A stretch of DNA of 64,000 nt from Desulfolutivibrio sulfodismutans DSM 3696 (GTDB lineage: Bacteria; Desulfobacterota; Desulfovibrionia; Desulfovibrionales; Desulfovibrionaceae): contig NZ_CP045504.1 of assembly GCF_013376455.1 (NCBI RefSeq), positions 1,529,501 through 1,593,500 on the forward strand, in the 5' to 3' direction. Every line of letters begins with the position of its first letter. The first letter of the stretch is position 1. The position numbers and the translations under genes are program-made. This document shows, piece after piece, positions 17,534-25,633 of this stretch. The notes under the pieces are model-generated. The model did no database searches, was not told where the DNA came from, and was given only the letters and a program-made list of their open reading frames with translations.

Positions 17534-18304
17534 GTGCGCGTCAAACTGTTCATCCCCTGCCTGGTCCAGGACGCCATGCCCGAGGCAGGCCTCGCCTGCC
17601 TGCGCGTCCTTCGCGCCGCAGGCGTCGATCCCATCGCGCCCGCCGGACAGACCTGTTGCGGACAACCGCTTTTCAAGCTCGGCCACGCCGCCAGGGTGAA
17701 GCCCCTGGCCCGCCGCATCCTCGACCTCTTTGCCGACGCCGACGCCGTGGTCTGCCCGTCCGGTTCCTGCACCCACATGATCCGCCGCTATCCGGAGCTT
17801 TTCCCCGACGACCCGGCCACTGCCGCAAAGGCCCGCTCCCTGGCCGCCCGGACCTACGAATTCACCCAGTTTTTGGTGGACATCCTCCACGCCGCCGACT
17901 TCGGCGCGACGCTTCCCACCACAGCCGTCTACCACGACTCCTGCCAGATGGGCCGCACCCTGGGCCTTTCCGCCCAACCCCGGCTGTTGCTCTCGCACGT
18001 CGCCCACCTCACCCTCCTCGAGCCCGCCACCCCGGACGCCTGCTGCGGCTTCGGCGGGCCGTTCAGCATGCGCTTTCCCGGCGTGTCCGAGGCCCTGACG
18101 CACGACAAAATCCAGGCCATCCTGGATACCCACGCCACCACCGTCATCTGCGCCGAACCAAGCTGCCTGCAAAACATCAAAGGGGCCCTGGCCCACAACC
18201 ATACGCCGCTGCAAACCCTGCATATCGCCCAGGTGCTGGCCACCGGCCTGGGTGGGATGAAGACCTGTGGGGGCGCTGCCCCCACGCCCCCGGCAGGGGG
18301 ATAA
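17534..18304 (+). CDS. lutA: LutA-type (Fe-S) lactate oxidation subunit
   Basis: Subunit of the LutABC L-lactate oxidation complex (also LldE), which passes lactate electrons through cysteine-rich CCG domains. The GTG start at 17534 follows an AAGGAG site (17518-17523). Two CCG modules are visible: CLVQDAMP...TCCGQPLFKLGH near residues 10-50 and YHDSCQMGR...DACCGFGGPFS near 135-185, plus CPSGSCTHM. At 256 aa it is slightly longer than usual, because the last ~14 residues (KTCGGAAPTPPAGG) are read from a GC palindrome that begins the lutA-lutB spacer. The family's iron-sulfur ligands are present. First gene of lutA-lutB-lutC, which runs in metabolic order. Confidence 0.85.
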   Translation: MRVKLFIPCLVQDAMPEAGLACLRVLRAAGVDPIAPAGQTCCGQPLFKLGHAARVKPLARRILDLFADADAVVCPSGSCTHMIRRYPELFPDDPATAAKARSLAARTYEFTQFLVDILHAADFGATLPTTAVYHDSCQMGRTLGLSAQPRLLLSHVAHLTLLEPATPDACCGFGGPFSMRFPGVSEALTHDKIQAILDTHATTVICAEPSCLQNIKGALAHNHTPLQTLHIAQVLATGLGGMKTCGGAAPTPPAGG

Positions 18305-18325
18305 TCCCCCTGCACCCCGTGTTGC

Positions 18326-18370
18326 GCGGCGGCTTTCGCCGGGGGTTGCGCCCCCGGCGAAAGCCGCCGC
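18326..18370. repeat. 20-bp perfect palindrome in the lutA-lutB spacer
   Basis: A 20-bp left arm beginning GCGGCGGCTTTCGCC pairs without mismatch with the right arm around a 5-nt loop TTGCG. It lies 21 bp after lutA and is the first of three long GC stem-loops in this spacer. Confidence 0.75.
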
Positions 18371-18416
18371 GAATCACCGGCCGCATGGCGCTTGCTCCGG
18401 CCGGGAGCCCGCGTTT

Positions 18417-18461
18417 CCGGGTCGTGGCCCCGGCCGCAAAGCGGCCGGGGCCACGACCCGG
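18417..18461. repeat. 21-bp perfect palindrome in the lutA-lutB spacer
   Basis: The left arm CCGGGTCGTGGCC...GC and the right arm are exact complements over 21 bp, separated by only AAA. No U-run follows, so this is more like a processing or stabilising stem than a terminator. Confidence 0.75.
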
Positions 18462-18472
18462 TGACGGGGGGT

Positions 18473-18495
18473 CCGGGGGGAATGATTCCCCCCGG
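18473..18495. repeat. 11-bp palindrome before lutB
   Basis: CCGGGGGGAAT and ATTCCCCCCGG are exact complements around a single G. It ends 42 bp before the lutB start codon. Confidence 0.65.
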
Positions 18496-18537
18496 GCGGG
18501 GTACGGGGCGGCAGCCCCGATCACACAAGGACATCAC

Positions 18538-19944
18538 ATGGACACGTTCGAACAAAGGGCCGAAAAAGCGGCGGCGGATGCGCGGCTGCGCGGCGTGCTG
18601 CGGCGTGCGGCAGGCGTCTTGCGCGGCCTGCGCGAGCGCGCCTTTGCCGATTTCGGGGATATCGAGGCGGCCAAGGCGCGGCTGCGCAAGGCCCGGCTGC
18701 GCTCTGTGCTGCGGCTGCCGGAGATGCTTACCCGGCTTGAGGAGCGGGTCACGGCGGCGGGAGGCGTGGTCCACTATGCCGGGGATGCGCACCAGGCGCG
18801 GCAGATCGTGGTGGGCCTGGCCCGGGATCGGGATGTCCGGCTGGTGGTCAAGGGCAAGTCCATGATCAGCGAAGAGATCGGGCTCAATGGGGCGTTTGCC
18901 GAGGCGGGCATCGAGTCCGTGGAGACGGACCTGGGAGAATACATCATCCAGCTTGCGGGCGAAGGCCCGTCGCACATCATCTCGCCCGCCCTGCACAAAT
19001 CCAAGGACGAGGTGGCGGCGCTGTTTCTGGAAAAGCTCGGGAAAACGGCGGAGACGGCCCCGGAACTGACGCAGATTGCCCGGGAGGCGCTGCGGGAAAA
19101 ATTTCTGGCGGCGGACATGGGGGTCACGGGCGCGAACATGGCCGTGGCCGACACGGGCAGCGTGGTGCTGCTGGAAAACGAGGGCAACATCCGCTTTTCC
19201 ACCACCTGCCCCAGGGTGCATGTGGCGGTCATGAGCATCGAGAAGGTGGTGGAGACGCTTGACGACGCCGGGGACGTGCTGGCGCTTTTGCCGCGCAGCG
19301 CCACGGGGCAGCGCATGCCGGTCTACCTGTCGGTCTTCACCGGCCCGCGCCGGGATGGCGAGGCGGACGGGGCCGGGGAGTTCCATCTGGTGCTGCTGGA
19401 CAACGGCCGCAGCCGGATTCTGGCCGATCCCCTGATGCGCGAGATGCTTTTGTGCGTGCGCTGCGGGGCCTGCCTGAACGTGTGCCCGGTGTATAAGACC
19501 ATCGGCGGCCATGCCTACGGCTGGGTCTATCCGGGCCCCATGGGATCTGTTTTGACGCCGCTGCTCATGCCGTCCAGGGAGACCTTCGCCCTGGCCCACG
19601 CCTGCACGGGGTGCGGGGCCTGCCGCGAGGCCTGTCCGGCGGGCATCGACCATCCGGGGCTGCTTCTGGAGTTGCGGCGGCGCGGCGTTGAGGACATGGG
19701 CTGGTGCGGCCCGGGCGAACGCCTGCTGGCCGGGGCTGCGGCGGCCACGCTGGCGCGTCCGCTCCTCTACCGGGGAATCATGGGCGGCCTGCGGGCCCTG
19801 GACCCGCAACTCCGGGCGCTGTCGAGATTTCCGGGACTGCGGGCGTTCGCCAGGACGCGCCAGGTTCCCAGGCTCAAGCCCCCCTTCTGGTCCCGGGCCA
19901 GGGCCATGGACCGGGAAAGGCTTCGCCGGGGAGGCGACCGATGA
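18538..19944 (+). CDS. lutB: LutB-type iron-sulfur lactate oxidation subunit
   Basis: 468 aa, started by an ATG behind an AAGGA site. The N-terminal two thirds is the LUD domain (LVVKGKSMISEEIGLN near residue 101; TGANMAVADTGSVVL near 200), shared with LutC. The C-terminal part holds two 4Fe-4S motifs, CVRCGACLNVCP from residue 306 and CTGCGACREACP from residue 356, which carry electrons out of the complex. Length and order match the LutB family. It overlaps lutC by four bases (ATGA), so the two are translationally coupled. The 233-bp gap from lutA is unusually large for this operon and is filled by palindromes. Confidence 0.88.
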   Translation: MDTFEQRAEKAAADARLRGVLRRAAGVLRGLRERAFADFGDIEAAKARLRKARLRSVLRLPEMLTRLEERVTAAGGVVHYAGDAHQARQIVVGLARDRDVRLVVKGKSMISEEIGLNGAFAEAGIESVETDLGEYIIQLAGEGPSHIISPALHKSKDEVAALFLEKLGKTAETAPELTQIAREALREKFLAADMGVTGANMAVADTGSVVLLENEGNIRFSTTCPRVHVAVMSIEKVVETLDDAGDVLALLPRSATGQRMPVYLSVFTGPRRDGEADGAGEFHLVLLDNGRSRILADPLMREMLLCVRCGACLNVCPVYKTIGGHAYGWVYPGPMGSVLTPLLMPSRETFALAHACTGCGACREACPAGIDHPGLLLELRRRGVEDMGWCGPGERLLAGAAAATLARPLLYRGIMGGLRALDPQLRALSRFPGLRAFARTRQVPRLKPPFWSRARAMDRERLRRGGDR

Positions 19945-20639
19945 AACCTTTCGAAAAGGCCGCCGCCAACGACGCGCGGCTGGCCATGCTGTCGCGTCTG
20001 GAAAAGGCCTTGATGGGCGCCCCGCTCCCGCCGGGAAAAAAGCCGGTCCAGACGGTTACCCGCGCCGACCCGCCAGACGGCGACGCCCTGCTGGCCACCT
20101 TCCTGGGCAATCTGGACATGGCCGGGGTGACCCACCACACGGCCGCGACCCCGGACGAGGCGGCAAAGGCCATCCGGGCTTATGTGCGCGCCAGGGAGGC
20201 GCAACGCGTCGCGGCCTGGGACGGGGACGTGCTGGAGGGCATGGCCGGATTCGACGTGCTGGAGGTGGTGCGCGACATGGGGTTGGAGGTGGTGACGCCG
20301 CACGGGGTGCGGCCGTGTCCGGGCGTGGCCCTGTCGGAGGTGGGGATCACGGGGGCGGCGGCGGGTTTGGCCGCGACCGGGACCGTGGTCGTGACCAGCG
20401 GGCCGGGCATGCCCCGGTCGGTGTCCATCGTGCCGCCCGCGCACCTGGCCCTTGTGCCGCAAAGCCGCATCCTGCCCGACCTGGCGGCCTATTTCGCGAC
20501 GCTTTCCCCGGCCGCCGGGCTCCCCTCGGCCATCCACGCCATCTCCGGGGCCAGCAGCACCGGCGACATCGAATTCGTGTACGTCAGGGGGGCGCATGGT
20601 CCGGTGGCCGTACAGGTGGTCGTGCTGGGCTGGCGGTAG
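19941..20639 (+). CDS. lutC: LutC-type lactate oxidation subunit
   Basis: 232-aa LUD-domain protein, third subunit of the lactate-oxidising LutABC complex. The ATG overlaps the lutB stop. Visible are the family's SEVGITGAAAGLAATGTVVV segment (about residues 132-151) and the conserved C-terminal ISGASSTGDIEFVYVRGAHG. The last 96 bp are repeated at 22325-22420 on the far side of the DUF1566 island, with the same protein sequence except one Arg/Lys change. The present 3' end may therefore be a replacement brought by that island. Confidence 0.85.
   Translation: MKPFEKAAANDARLAMLSRLEKALMGAPLPPGKKPVQTVTRADPPDGDALLATFLGNLDMAGVTHHTAATPDEAAKAIRAYVRAREAQRVAAWDGDVLEGMAGFDVLEVVRDMGLEVVTPHGVRPCPGVALSEVGITGAAAGLAATGTVVVTSGPGMPRSVSIVPPAHLALVPQSRILPDLAAYFATLSPAAGLPSAIHAISGASSTGDIEFVYVRGAHGPVAVQVVVLGWR
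20544..20639 (+). repeat. 96-bp direct repeat, copy inside lutC
   Basis: Matches 22325-22420 over 96 positions with 8 differences. The sequence codes for the last 31 residues and the stop of LutC. See the second copy for the comparison. Confidence 0.85.
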
Positions 20640-21177
20640 TCAACCACGCTCAGGGTCAGGTGTAGGCAGCACTGGCGGCATCGAGTGCGCCTTGTTTCAC
20701 GGTTCGCCCGACGAGCTGGCGATGCATGCCCTTGTATCGTGACGACTGTTTTTTATCAGCATATATTGCGCAGGCAATCTTAGGCATTTCCAGCGCCAAC
20801 AGTACGAGACGAATAGAATTTGCAATTGTTCGAAAGTCCTCTTGTAAAATTCGAAATATAATTCTATTATGTGTATTTTTTATTTTAGTTCAACAACCTG
20901 GTATGCATGATGAATAGCTCAAGGTTATCTGTGATGTAATCTCCATCCCACCCTGATCGCAATGCATTTTTCACGAAGAATTTTTCTTTTGTGCGCCCTG
21001 TCGGCATGATAGTACAATTTGAAGCCTTGTCCCCTTGACGTGCACATTTTTTTCAGGCATTTTTTATTCAATAATGGCTTTCAGGCCTGTTTCTGTCATT
21101 CCCATGCATCCCTGCTTTCTGACTTGGCGTCTTGCCCCGCCGGGCACATCGCATCGCTCATGATCGGAGGGTATCCC
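20640..21177. other. AT-rich stretch at the left end of the DUF1566 island
   Basis: 538 bp with base composition far below the rest of the window, especially 20740-21060. It holds T- and A-rich runs and a perfect TATAAT at 20857-20862 without a well-placed -35. No gene is supported; a 63-codon frame at 20726 has no ribosome site. It probably holds the promoter of the DUF1566 pair. Confidence 0.5.
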
Positions 21178-21765
21178 ATGCAGCAAAATACCTGTTCACC
21201 CCGTCTCTCTCCTCTTCCGGCGCTTCTTACGGCGTTCACCATGTTGCTGCTGGCGTCCTCCCCCGCGCTGGCGAGATCCTACACCCTGCCCGGCACGGGG
21301 CAGACCGCCTGTTACGACAACGTGCTGCTGCTCAGTCCCTGCCCTACGGCAGGCCAGCCATTCTACGGCCAGGACGGCAACTATCCCGGAAGTCCTCCCG
21401 CGTATGCCGCAAGCGGGGAAGTGGTGGCCGACACCGTCACCGGGCTGGGCTGGCAAAAGGCCGATGACGGCGTCTCGCGTTACCTCGAAGAGGCAAGGGC
21501 CTACTGCGAGGGTCTGACCCTTGGCGGTTATTCCGACTGGAGACTCCCCACGCGTATGGAGTTATTGACCATTGTGGACGCTTCCCGGGCTGCTCCGGCC
21601 ACCAACCCCGTCTTCACCAGTGGTAACGGAAAGTACTGGACGACAACCCTACAGGCAGGCGACGCATCCGAAGGTTGGTCCGTGCGGTTTTCCGACGGCC
21701 TGGCTTCCTACGACGGTATTTCCAACCCCTACCTTGTGCGATGCGTGCGGGGACCAGCTCTCTAA
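21178..21765 (+). CDS. Secreted DUF1566 (Lcl C-terminal) domain protein
   Basis: 195 aa. The start at 21178 follows a GGAGGG site and opens on a signal peptide (MQQNTCSPRL, hydrophobic LLTAFTMLLLASS, cleavage after ALA). The mature part carries the DUF1566 pattern: VADTVTGLGWQK, YCEGLTLGGYSDWRLPTRME, KYWTTT and YLVRCVRG. In this family that pattern forms a small extracellular module found in surface and secreted proteins; its ligand is not known. It is followed after 25 bp by a second protein of the same kind, so the two form an operon on an AT-rich island inserted at the lutC end. Confidence 0.8.
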   Translation: MQQNTCSPRLSPLPALLTAFTMLLLASSPALARSYTLPGTGQTACYDNVLLLSPCPTAGQPFYGQDGNYPGSPPAYAASGEVVADTVTGLGWQKADDGVSRYLEEARAYCEGLTLGGYSDWRLPTRMELLTIVDASRAAPATNPVFTSGNGKYWTTTLQAGDASEGWSVRFSDGLASYDGISNPYLVRCVRGPAL

Positions 21766-21790
21766 TATCCGCCAACAAAGCGAGGCACAT

Positions 21791-22294
21791 ATGCACATGC
21801 TGCATAAATTTTATATTTTCAGTCTGGCCATGCCCATTCTGTTGTACTGCGCCCAACCCGCCGTAGCTTCGTTCGTGGACAATGGCCTCATGGTGCTGGA
21901 TCAATCCACGGGATTGCAGTGGGAGAAGGGACAAAGCGACAGCGAGATGGCCTGGGAGCAGGCGCTGTCGTATTGCGAGGCCCGCACCACAGGAGGAGTG
22001 ACAGACTGGCGGCTGCCGAACAAGAAGGAGCTGGAGAGTCTGGTTGACGACACCCGCATCAATCCGGCCCTTGACCCGCTGTTCCCCGCCCCGGGCTCCT
22101 CGGTCTTCTGGACGACCACCACGGCTATCGGATATGATTTTTTTACGTATGCCTGGATAGCCTCCCTCAACACCGGGACATCGTATACGCAGGTGAAGAC
22201 CTGGGGAGGCCGGGTCCGCTGCGTCCGGGGCGAGTCCGGCGAGCAGCCCATGCCCATCGAATCCTCCAACATGCTTCTCTTGAACATGGAATGA
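21791..22294 (+). CDS. Secreted DUF1566 domain protein, second copy
   Basis: 167 aa. ATG at 21791 with a GAGG site; the signal peptide runs to about AVAS (MHMLHKFYIFSLAMPILLYC...). The DUF1566 signatures are complete: MVLDQSTGLQWEKG, ALSYCEARTTGGVTDWRLPN, VFWTTT and GRVRCVRGE. It is divergent from the first copy, so not a recent tandem duplication. The C-terminal tail (PMPIESSNMLLLNME) is specific to this copy. Last gene of the island before the duplicated lutC end. Confidence 0.8.
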   Translation: MHMLHKFYIFSLAMPILLYCAQPAVASFVDNGLMVLDQSTGLQWEKGQSDSEMAWEQALSYCEARTTGGVTDWRLPNKKELESLVDDTRINPALDPLFPAPGSSVFWTTTTAIGYDFFTYAWIASLNTGTSYTQVKTWGGRVRCVRGESGEQPMPIESSNMLLLNME

Positions 22295-22324
22295 TGCGGC
22301 GGCCCAAAAGCCGCTCCCTCGGTA

Positions 22325-22420
22325 TCCGGGGCCAGCAGCACCGGCGACATCGAATTCGTGTATGTCAAAGGGGCGCACGGCCCGGTGGCCGTACAGGTGG
22401 TCGTGCTGGGCTGGCGATGA
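22325..22420 (+). pseudogene. Detached duplicate of the lutC 3' end
   Basis: 96 bp matching 20544-20639 at 88 positions. Read in the lutC frame it encodes the same 31 residues apart from one Arg to Lys change, and ends in its own stop (TGA instead of TAG). The other codon differences (Tyr, His, Gly, Arg) are synonymous. It has no start codon or ribosome site. It looks like the original or a donor lutC terminus displaced by insertion of 20640-22324. Confidence 0.8.
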
Positions 22421-22530
22421 CCCGCTGCCTGTCGTGAGGCGGAAGCGTCGTACGGACGCCCCGTCCGATGAGCCGAAACCCGGATTTTTGAAAATAACGG
22501 AAAACGGCGCGTTGCGAGGGGTGCGCTGCG

Positions 22531-23766
22531 TCAGACGAAGGCGCTGAGGGTCTTGGCGGCCTGTTGCTCAAACTCGGCCAGGATCCCGGGCAGCCTCTCC
22601 GTTTGGATGCCCAGCGACTCCCAGGCCGAGGCCTCGAAAGGCGGCAGCACGTAGAGGTTGCCAAGCGAGATCTCCATGGCGTTGGCCAGAAGATCCGCCA
22701 CATGGATGATGGCCGCCTGCCGGGGATTGCCCGCCTCGGCCGGGGCGTGGTGGTGGTTGATGCCGTCGCTTATGCCGCTGGGGAACCGCCAGTGGGCCAG
22801 AAGGGGCTTGCTGACATCGGTGTGGATGTAGCCGAAGGTCGCGCGTTCGGCCTCAACGACCGGCACCCGGTTTTCCCGGGCGTACAGCAGGGCGTCGGTG
22901 GAGGCGTAGGGCATTTTCTTGAAGAGGATCAGCCGCCCGGCGTCGTGCAAAAGCCCCTCCACGAAAAACCGTTCCACGTTGTTGACCCCGGCGGCATTGG
23001 CCAAAAGCTTGGCAAAAAGCCCACAGGACACGGCATGCCGCCAAAAGGACCGCATGTCCACCAACTCCGGGGGGATGCCCTTGAAGTAGTTGATGGCCGT
23101 CACCCCCAGAGCCAGGGTGGAAATCTGCTCCATGCCGATCAGCGCCACGGCCCGATCAATGGTGTCCACGGCTCCGGAAAAGTTGTAGAGGGGACTGTTG
23201 GCCAACCGCAAAAGCTTGGCCGACAGGCTCACGTCCCGGCTGATCAGGGCCGTGATGCGGCCCATGGAGGATTTCGGCGAGTCCATTTCCTCCTTGAGCT
23301 TGAAATAGATGTCCGGAAACGAGGCCAGCTCCGTTTCGTGGGCCACCAGCCGGGCCGGGGCCGCGATCTCCATGGGCATGACGTCGGCGAGATGCTCCAC
23401 GTTGACCGCCCGCCGCTCCTCCAGGGACGGCAGGGCCACGCCCCGGGCCATGTCCAGGGCCACGGCCCCGGCCACATGCCGATAAAGGGCCAGGATGACG
23501 GGATGGTCCGGGTCCAGGAAGGCGAAAAACTCGCTGGCGTAGGCAGCCGCCCCGTCCAGGTGTTCGTTGACCGCGTCCTGGCTGGGAGCTGCGCCCCCCG
23601 AGGCGTCGTCGATGTCCACCTCCGTGACCCCGAGCCTGCGAAAACTGTCCAGATGGCGAGGGCCGATGACCTGCCCGGCGGGCAGGACAAGCCGCCCGTC
23701 CGGGGTGGCGACGTCCGCCGCCGCGACCATTCCTGGAATGATGGCGTCAATGGAGATACGCGGCAT
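22531..23766 (-). CDS. HDOD-domain signalling protein
   Basis: 411 aa. The N-terminal ~120 residues (MPRISIDAIIPGM...GRLVLPAGQVIGPRHLDSF) resemble the region that precedes HD-type output domains. The centre and C-terminus form an HDOD domain: FPDIYFKLKEEMDSP, SAKLLRLANSPLYNF and RFFVEGLLHDAGRLILF. HDOD domains lack most metal ligands of HD phosphohydrolases and act in signalling. It lies 100 bp downstream of cheR on the same strand. A 29-codon frame with an ATG (23859-23770) ends four bases before this start and could couple the two genes. Confidence 0.8.
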   Translation of the reverse strand: MPRISIDAIIPGMVAAADVATPDGRLVLPAGQVIGPRHLDSFRRLGVTEVDIDDASGGAAPSQDAVNEHLDGAAAYASEFFAFLDPDHPVILALYRHVAGAVALDMARGVALPSLEERRAVNVEHLADVMPMEIAAPARLVAHETELASFPDIYFKLKEEMDSPKSSMGRITALISRDVSLSAKLLRLANSPLYNFSGAVDTIDRAVALIGMEQISTLALGVTAINYFKGIPPELVDMRSFWRHAVSCGLFAKLLANAAGVNNVERFFVEGLLHDAGRLILFKKMPYASTDALLYARENRVPVVEAERATFGYIHTDVSKPLLAHWRFPSGISDGINHHHAPAEAGNPRQAAIIHVADLLANAMEISLGNLYVLPPFEASAWESLGIQTERLPGILAEFEQQAAKTLSAFV

Positions 23767-23865
23767 GGCTCACCCGCCTTGGGGCGCTGCGGCCGTACCC
23801 GGCAGCGGCACGGGGACGTTGCGCGAGAGCGCCCGGGAGTATGTGATGACGTTTGGCATCGGTTC

Positions 23866-24756
23866 CTAGATCTTTTGGTAGGCCACGGCCCCGGAAATGA
23901 ATTTGGGCCGGAAGGCCGAACTGATCTTATGCAGGGTCTCCGAATGCCCGAGCACCAAAAAGCCGCCCGGCGCCAGGTTCTCGTAAAACGACCCCACCAC
24001 CTTCTTCTTCATGGCGTCGTCGAAATAGATGATCACGTTGCGGCAAAACACCACATGGGACTTGGGGATGCGCTTGACGGCCATGATGTCGTTTAAATTG
24101 AGCACGGAAAACGACGTGAGCGACGCCACATGGGGCGCGACCTTGAGGCCGTCCTTGGCCACCGTGAAATACTTCTTTTTTATCGTCTCGGGGGTGGTTT
24201 TGAAGGCGTAGTCGGCATAGACCCCGGCCCGGGCCTTGGCCACCATGGCCGGGGAAAGGTCGCAGCCGGTGATCTGGATTTTCCAGCGCCGGATGTCCAC
24301 CCCGAGCTCCTCGTGGAGCATGATGGCCAGGGTGTAGGGTTCCTCGCCCGAGGAACAGCCTGCGGACCAGATGTTGATCTCCAGGCGGCCCGCCTTGCGC
24401 TGTTCGGCCAGAAGCGGCAGCAGGATGTGGGTTTTGAACCCGTCGAGCTGTTTCAAGTCCCGATACAGGCTGGTCTCGTTGGTGGTCACCAGTTCGTAGA
24501 CCTGCTGCAACTCCTTGTCGCGGCCCGGGTCGTGACGCAAAAGGCGCAGATAATCGCCAAAGGACTTGAGCCCAAGCTCCCCCAGGCGCTTGCCGAACCG
24601 GTTTTCAAAAAGGTACTTGCGTTTTTCGTCCACCCAGATGCCGCATTTGGCGTAAATAAAGTCCCGAAGCTCCCGGAACTCGTCGTCGGTGATGGCCGCT
24701 GTACGCCGCAAAAGAAGCGGTCCGGGGGCGGAGGTGGTGGAGAGGGATATGCTCAT
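23866..24756 (-). CDS. cheR: Chemotaxis protein methyltransferase CheR
   Basis: 296 aa. CheR uses S-adenosylmethionine to methylate glutamates of chemoreceptors. The N-terminal helical domain (ITDDEFRELRDFIYAKCGIWV) is followed by the methyltransferase fold: TTNETSLYRD, NIWSAGCSSGEEPYTLAI (SAM loop, about residues 130-147), VVFCRNVIIYFD and GGFLVLGHSETL. All are typical. No strong ribosome site precedes the ATG. Downstream on the same strand is the HDOD gene. No receptor or CheB gene is in view. Confidence 0.9.
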   Translation of the reverse strand: MSISLSTTSAPGPLLLRRTAAITDDEFRELRDFIYAKCGIWVDEKRKYLFENRFGKRLGELGLKSFGDYLRLLRHDPGRDKELQQVYELVTTNETSLYRDLKQLDGFKTHILLPLLAEQRKAGRLEINIWSAGCSSGEEPYTLAIMLHEELGVDIRRWKIQITGCDLSPAMVAKARAGVYADYAFKTTPETIKKKYFTVAKDGLKVAPHVASLTSFSVLNLNDIMAVKRIPKSHVVFCRNVIIYFDDAMKKKVVGSFYENLAPGGFLVLGHSETLHKISSAFRPKFISGAVAYQKI

Positions 24757-25079
24757 GTTTTTGGAAATAGCTGGATTTCACCCGCTTTTAGCAGGGGTTG
24801 TTTCCGATGACAAGCCGATGCGCCGTTTTCCGGGATCGTTTGAACGACACGTTCCGAAGGCATGAGCAGGTACACCGTTGCACATGCTTTGCAGGACGCA
24901 GATTTCACCTGGAACTGCATACGCCGTCACCAGACGAGGGGATGCAAAAAAGTGGGCACCATGGCACTATGGCTTTTTTCCCGGCCGTGTGCAACGATTT
25001 TGAGGGAGGCGGAACTTAGCGCAAAATGGCGGCGACACCCGGGACACGGCAACCCGCCCAGACAAGGAGGCCACCGGCC
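24757..25079. other. Divergent intergenic region, cheR / yjbQ
   Basis: 323 bp between divergent genes. An AAGGAGG site for yjbQ lies at about 25064-25070. I see no consensus promoter, repeat or small gene that can be supported. Confidence 0.4.
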
Positions 25080-25496
25080 ATGAAAAGTTATCGCAAGGAA
25101 CTGTGGATGCAGGTGCCCTCCCGGCGCGGCTTCGTGAACATCACCCCCGAGGTGGAGGCCTGCCTGCGCGAATCAGGCATTCAGGAAGGCCTGTGCCTGG
25201 TCAACGCCATGCACATCACCGCCTCGGTGTTCATCAACGACGACGAACCGGGCCTGCACCACGACTACGAGGTCTGGCTGGAAAAGATCGCCCCCCACGA
25301 GCCCGTGGGCCAGTACCGCCACAACACGGGCGAGGACAACGCCGACGCCCACATGAAGCGCCAGGTCATGGGCCGCGAGGTGGTGGTGGCGGTCACCGGG
25401 GGACGCCTGGACTTCGGGACATGGGAACGCATTTTCTACGGCGAGTTCGACGGCCGCCGCAAGAAGCGGGTGCTGGTCAAGATCATCGGCGAATAG
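25080..25496 (+). CDS. YjbQ family protein (UPF0047)
   Basis: 138 aa, ATG behind AAGGAGG. The whole length matches the YjbQ/UPF0047 family, small trimeric proteins with weak thiamine-phosphate synthase activity in vitro and uncertain biological role. Family signatures: [40 protein letters not shown], the metal/phosphate loop [15 protein letters not shown], and the terminal [18 protein letters not shown]. No thiamine riboswitch is visible upstream. It precedes xseA by 137 bp, in which a 24-bp unit (CGCGCCCCGGGTCTTTCC) occurs twice in tandem. Confidence 0.85.
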   Translation: MKSYRKELWMQVPSRRGFVNITPEVEACLRESGIQEGLCLVNAMHITASVFINDDEPGLHHDYEVWLEKIAPHEPVGQYRHNTGEDNADAHMKRQVMGREVVVAVTGGRLDFGTWERIFYGEFDGRRKKRVLVKIIGE

Positions 25497-25633
25497 GCCC
25501 GGCCGCCCTTTCCGGCCGCGCCCCCGGGTCTTTCCCGGTCGCGCCCCGGGTCTTTCCAGATCGCGTTGACAGGCCCAAACACCATCGCATAAGCAAACAT
25601 CCTCGCCCCGCCGGTGGGCGGGGAGAAGGTTGC

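Noticed and set aside
20726-20917. 63-codon frame in the AT-rich left end of the DUF1566 island
   Set aside because: No ribosome site, mixed composition, and it lies across possible promoter sequence.
24940-25079. Thiamine (THI-box) riboswitch before yjbQ
   Set aside because: The conserved CTGAGA and related TPP riboswitch segments are not present.
25500-25570. Possible regulatory element in the tandem CGCGCCCCGGGTCTTTCC repeat before xseA
   Set aside because: Only two imperfect units with no pairing partner or known motif; noted in the yjbQ entry instead.
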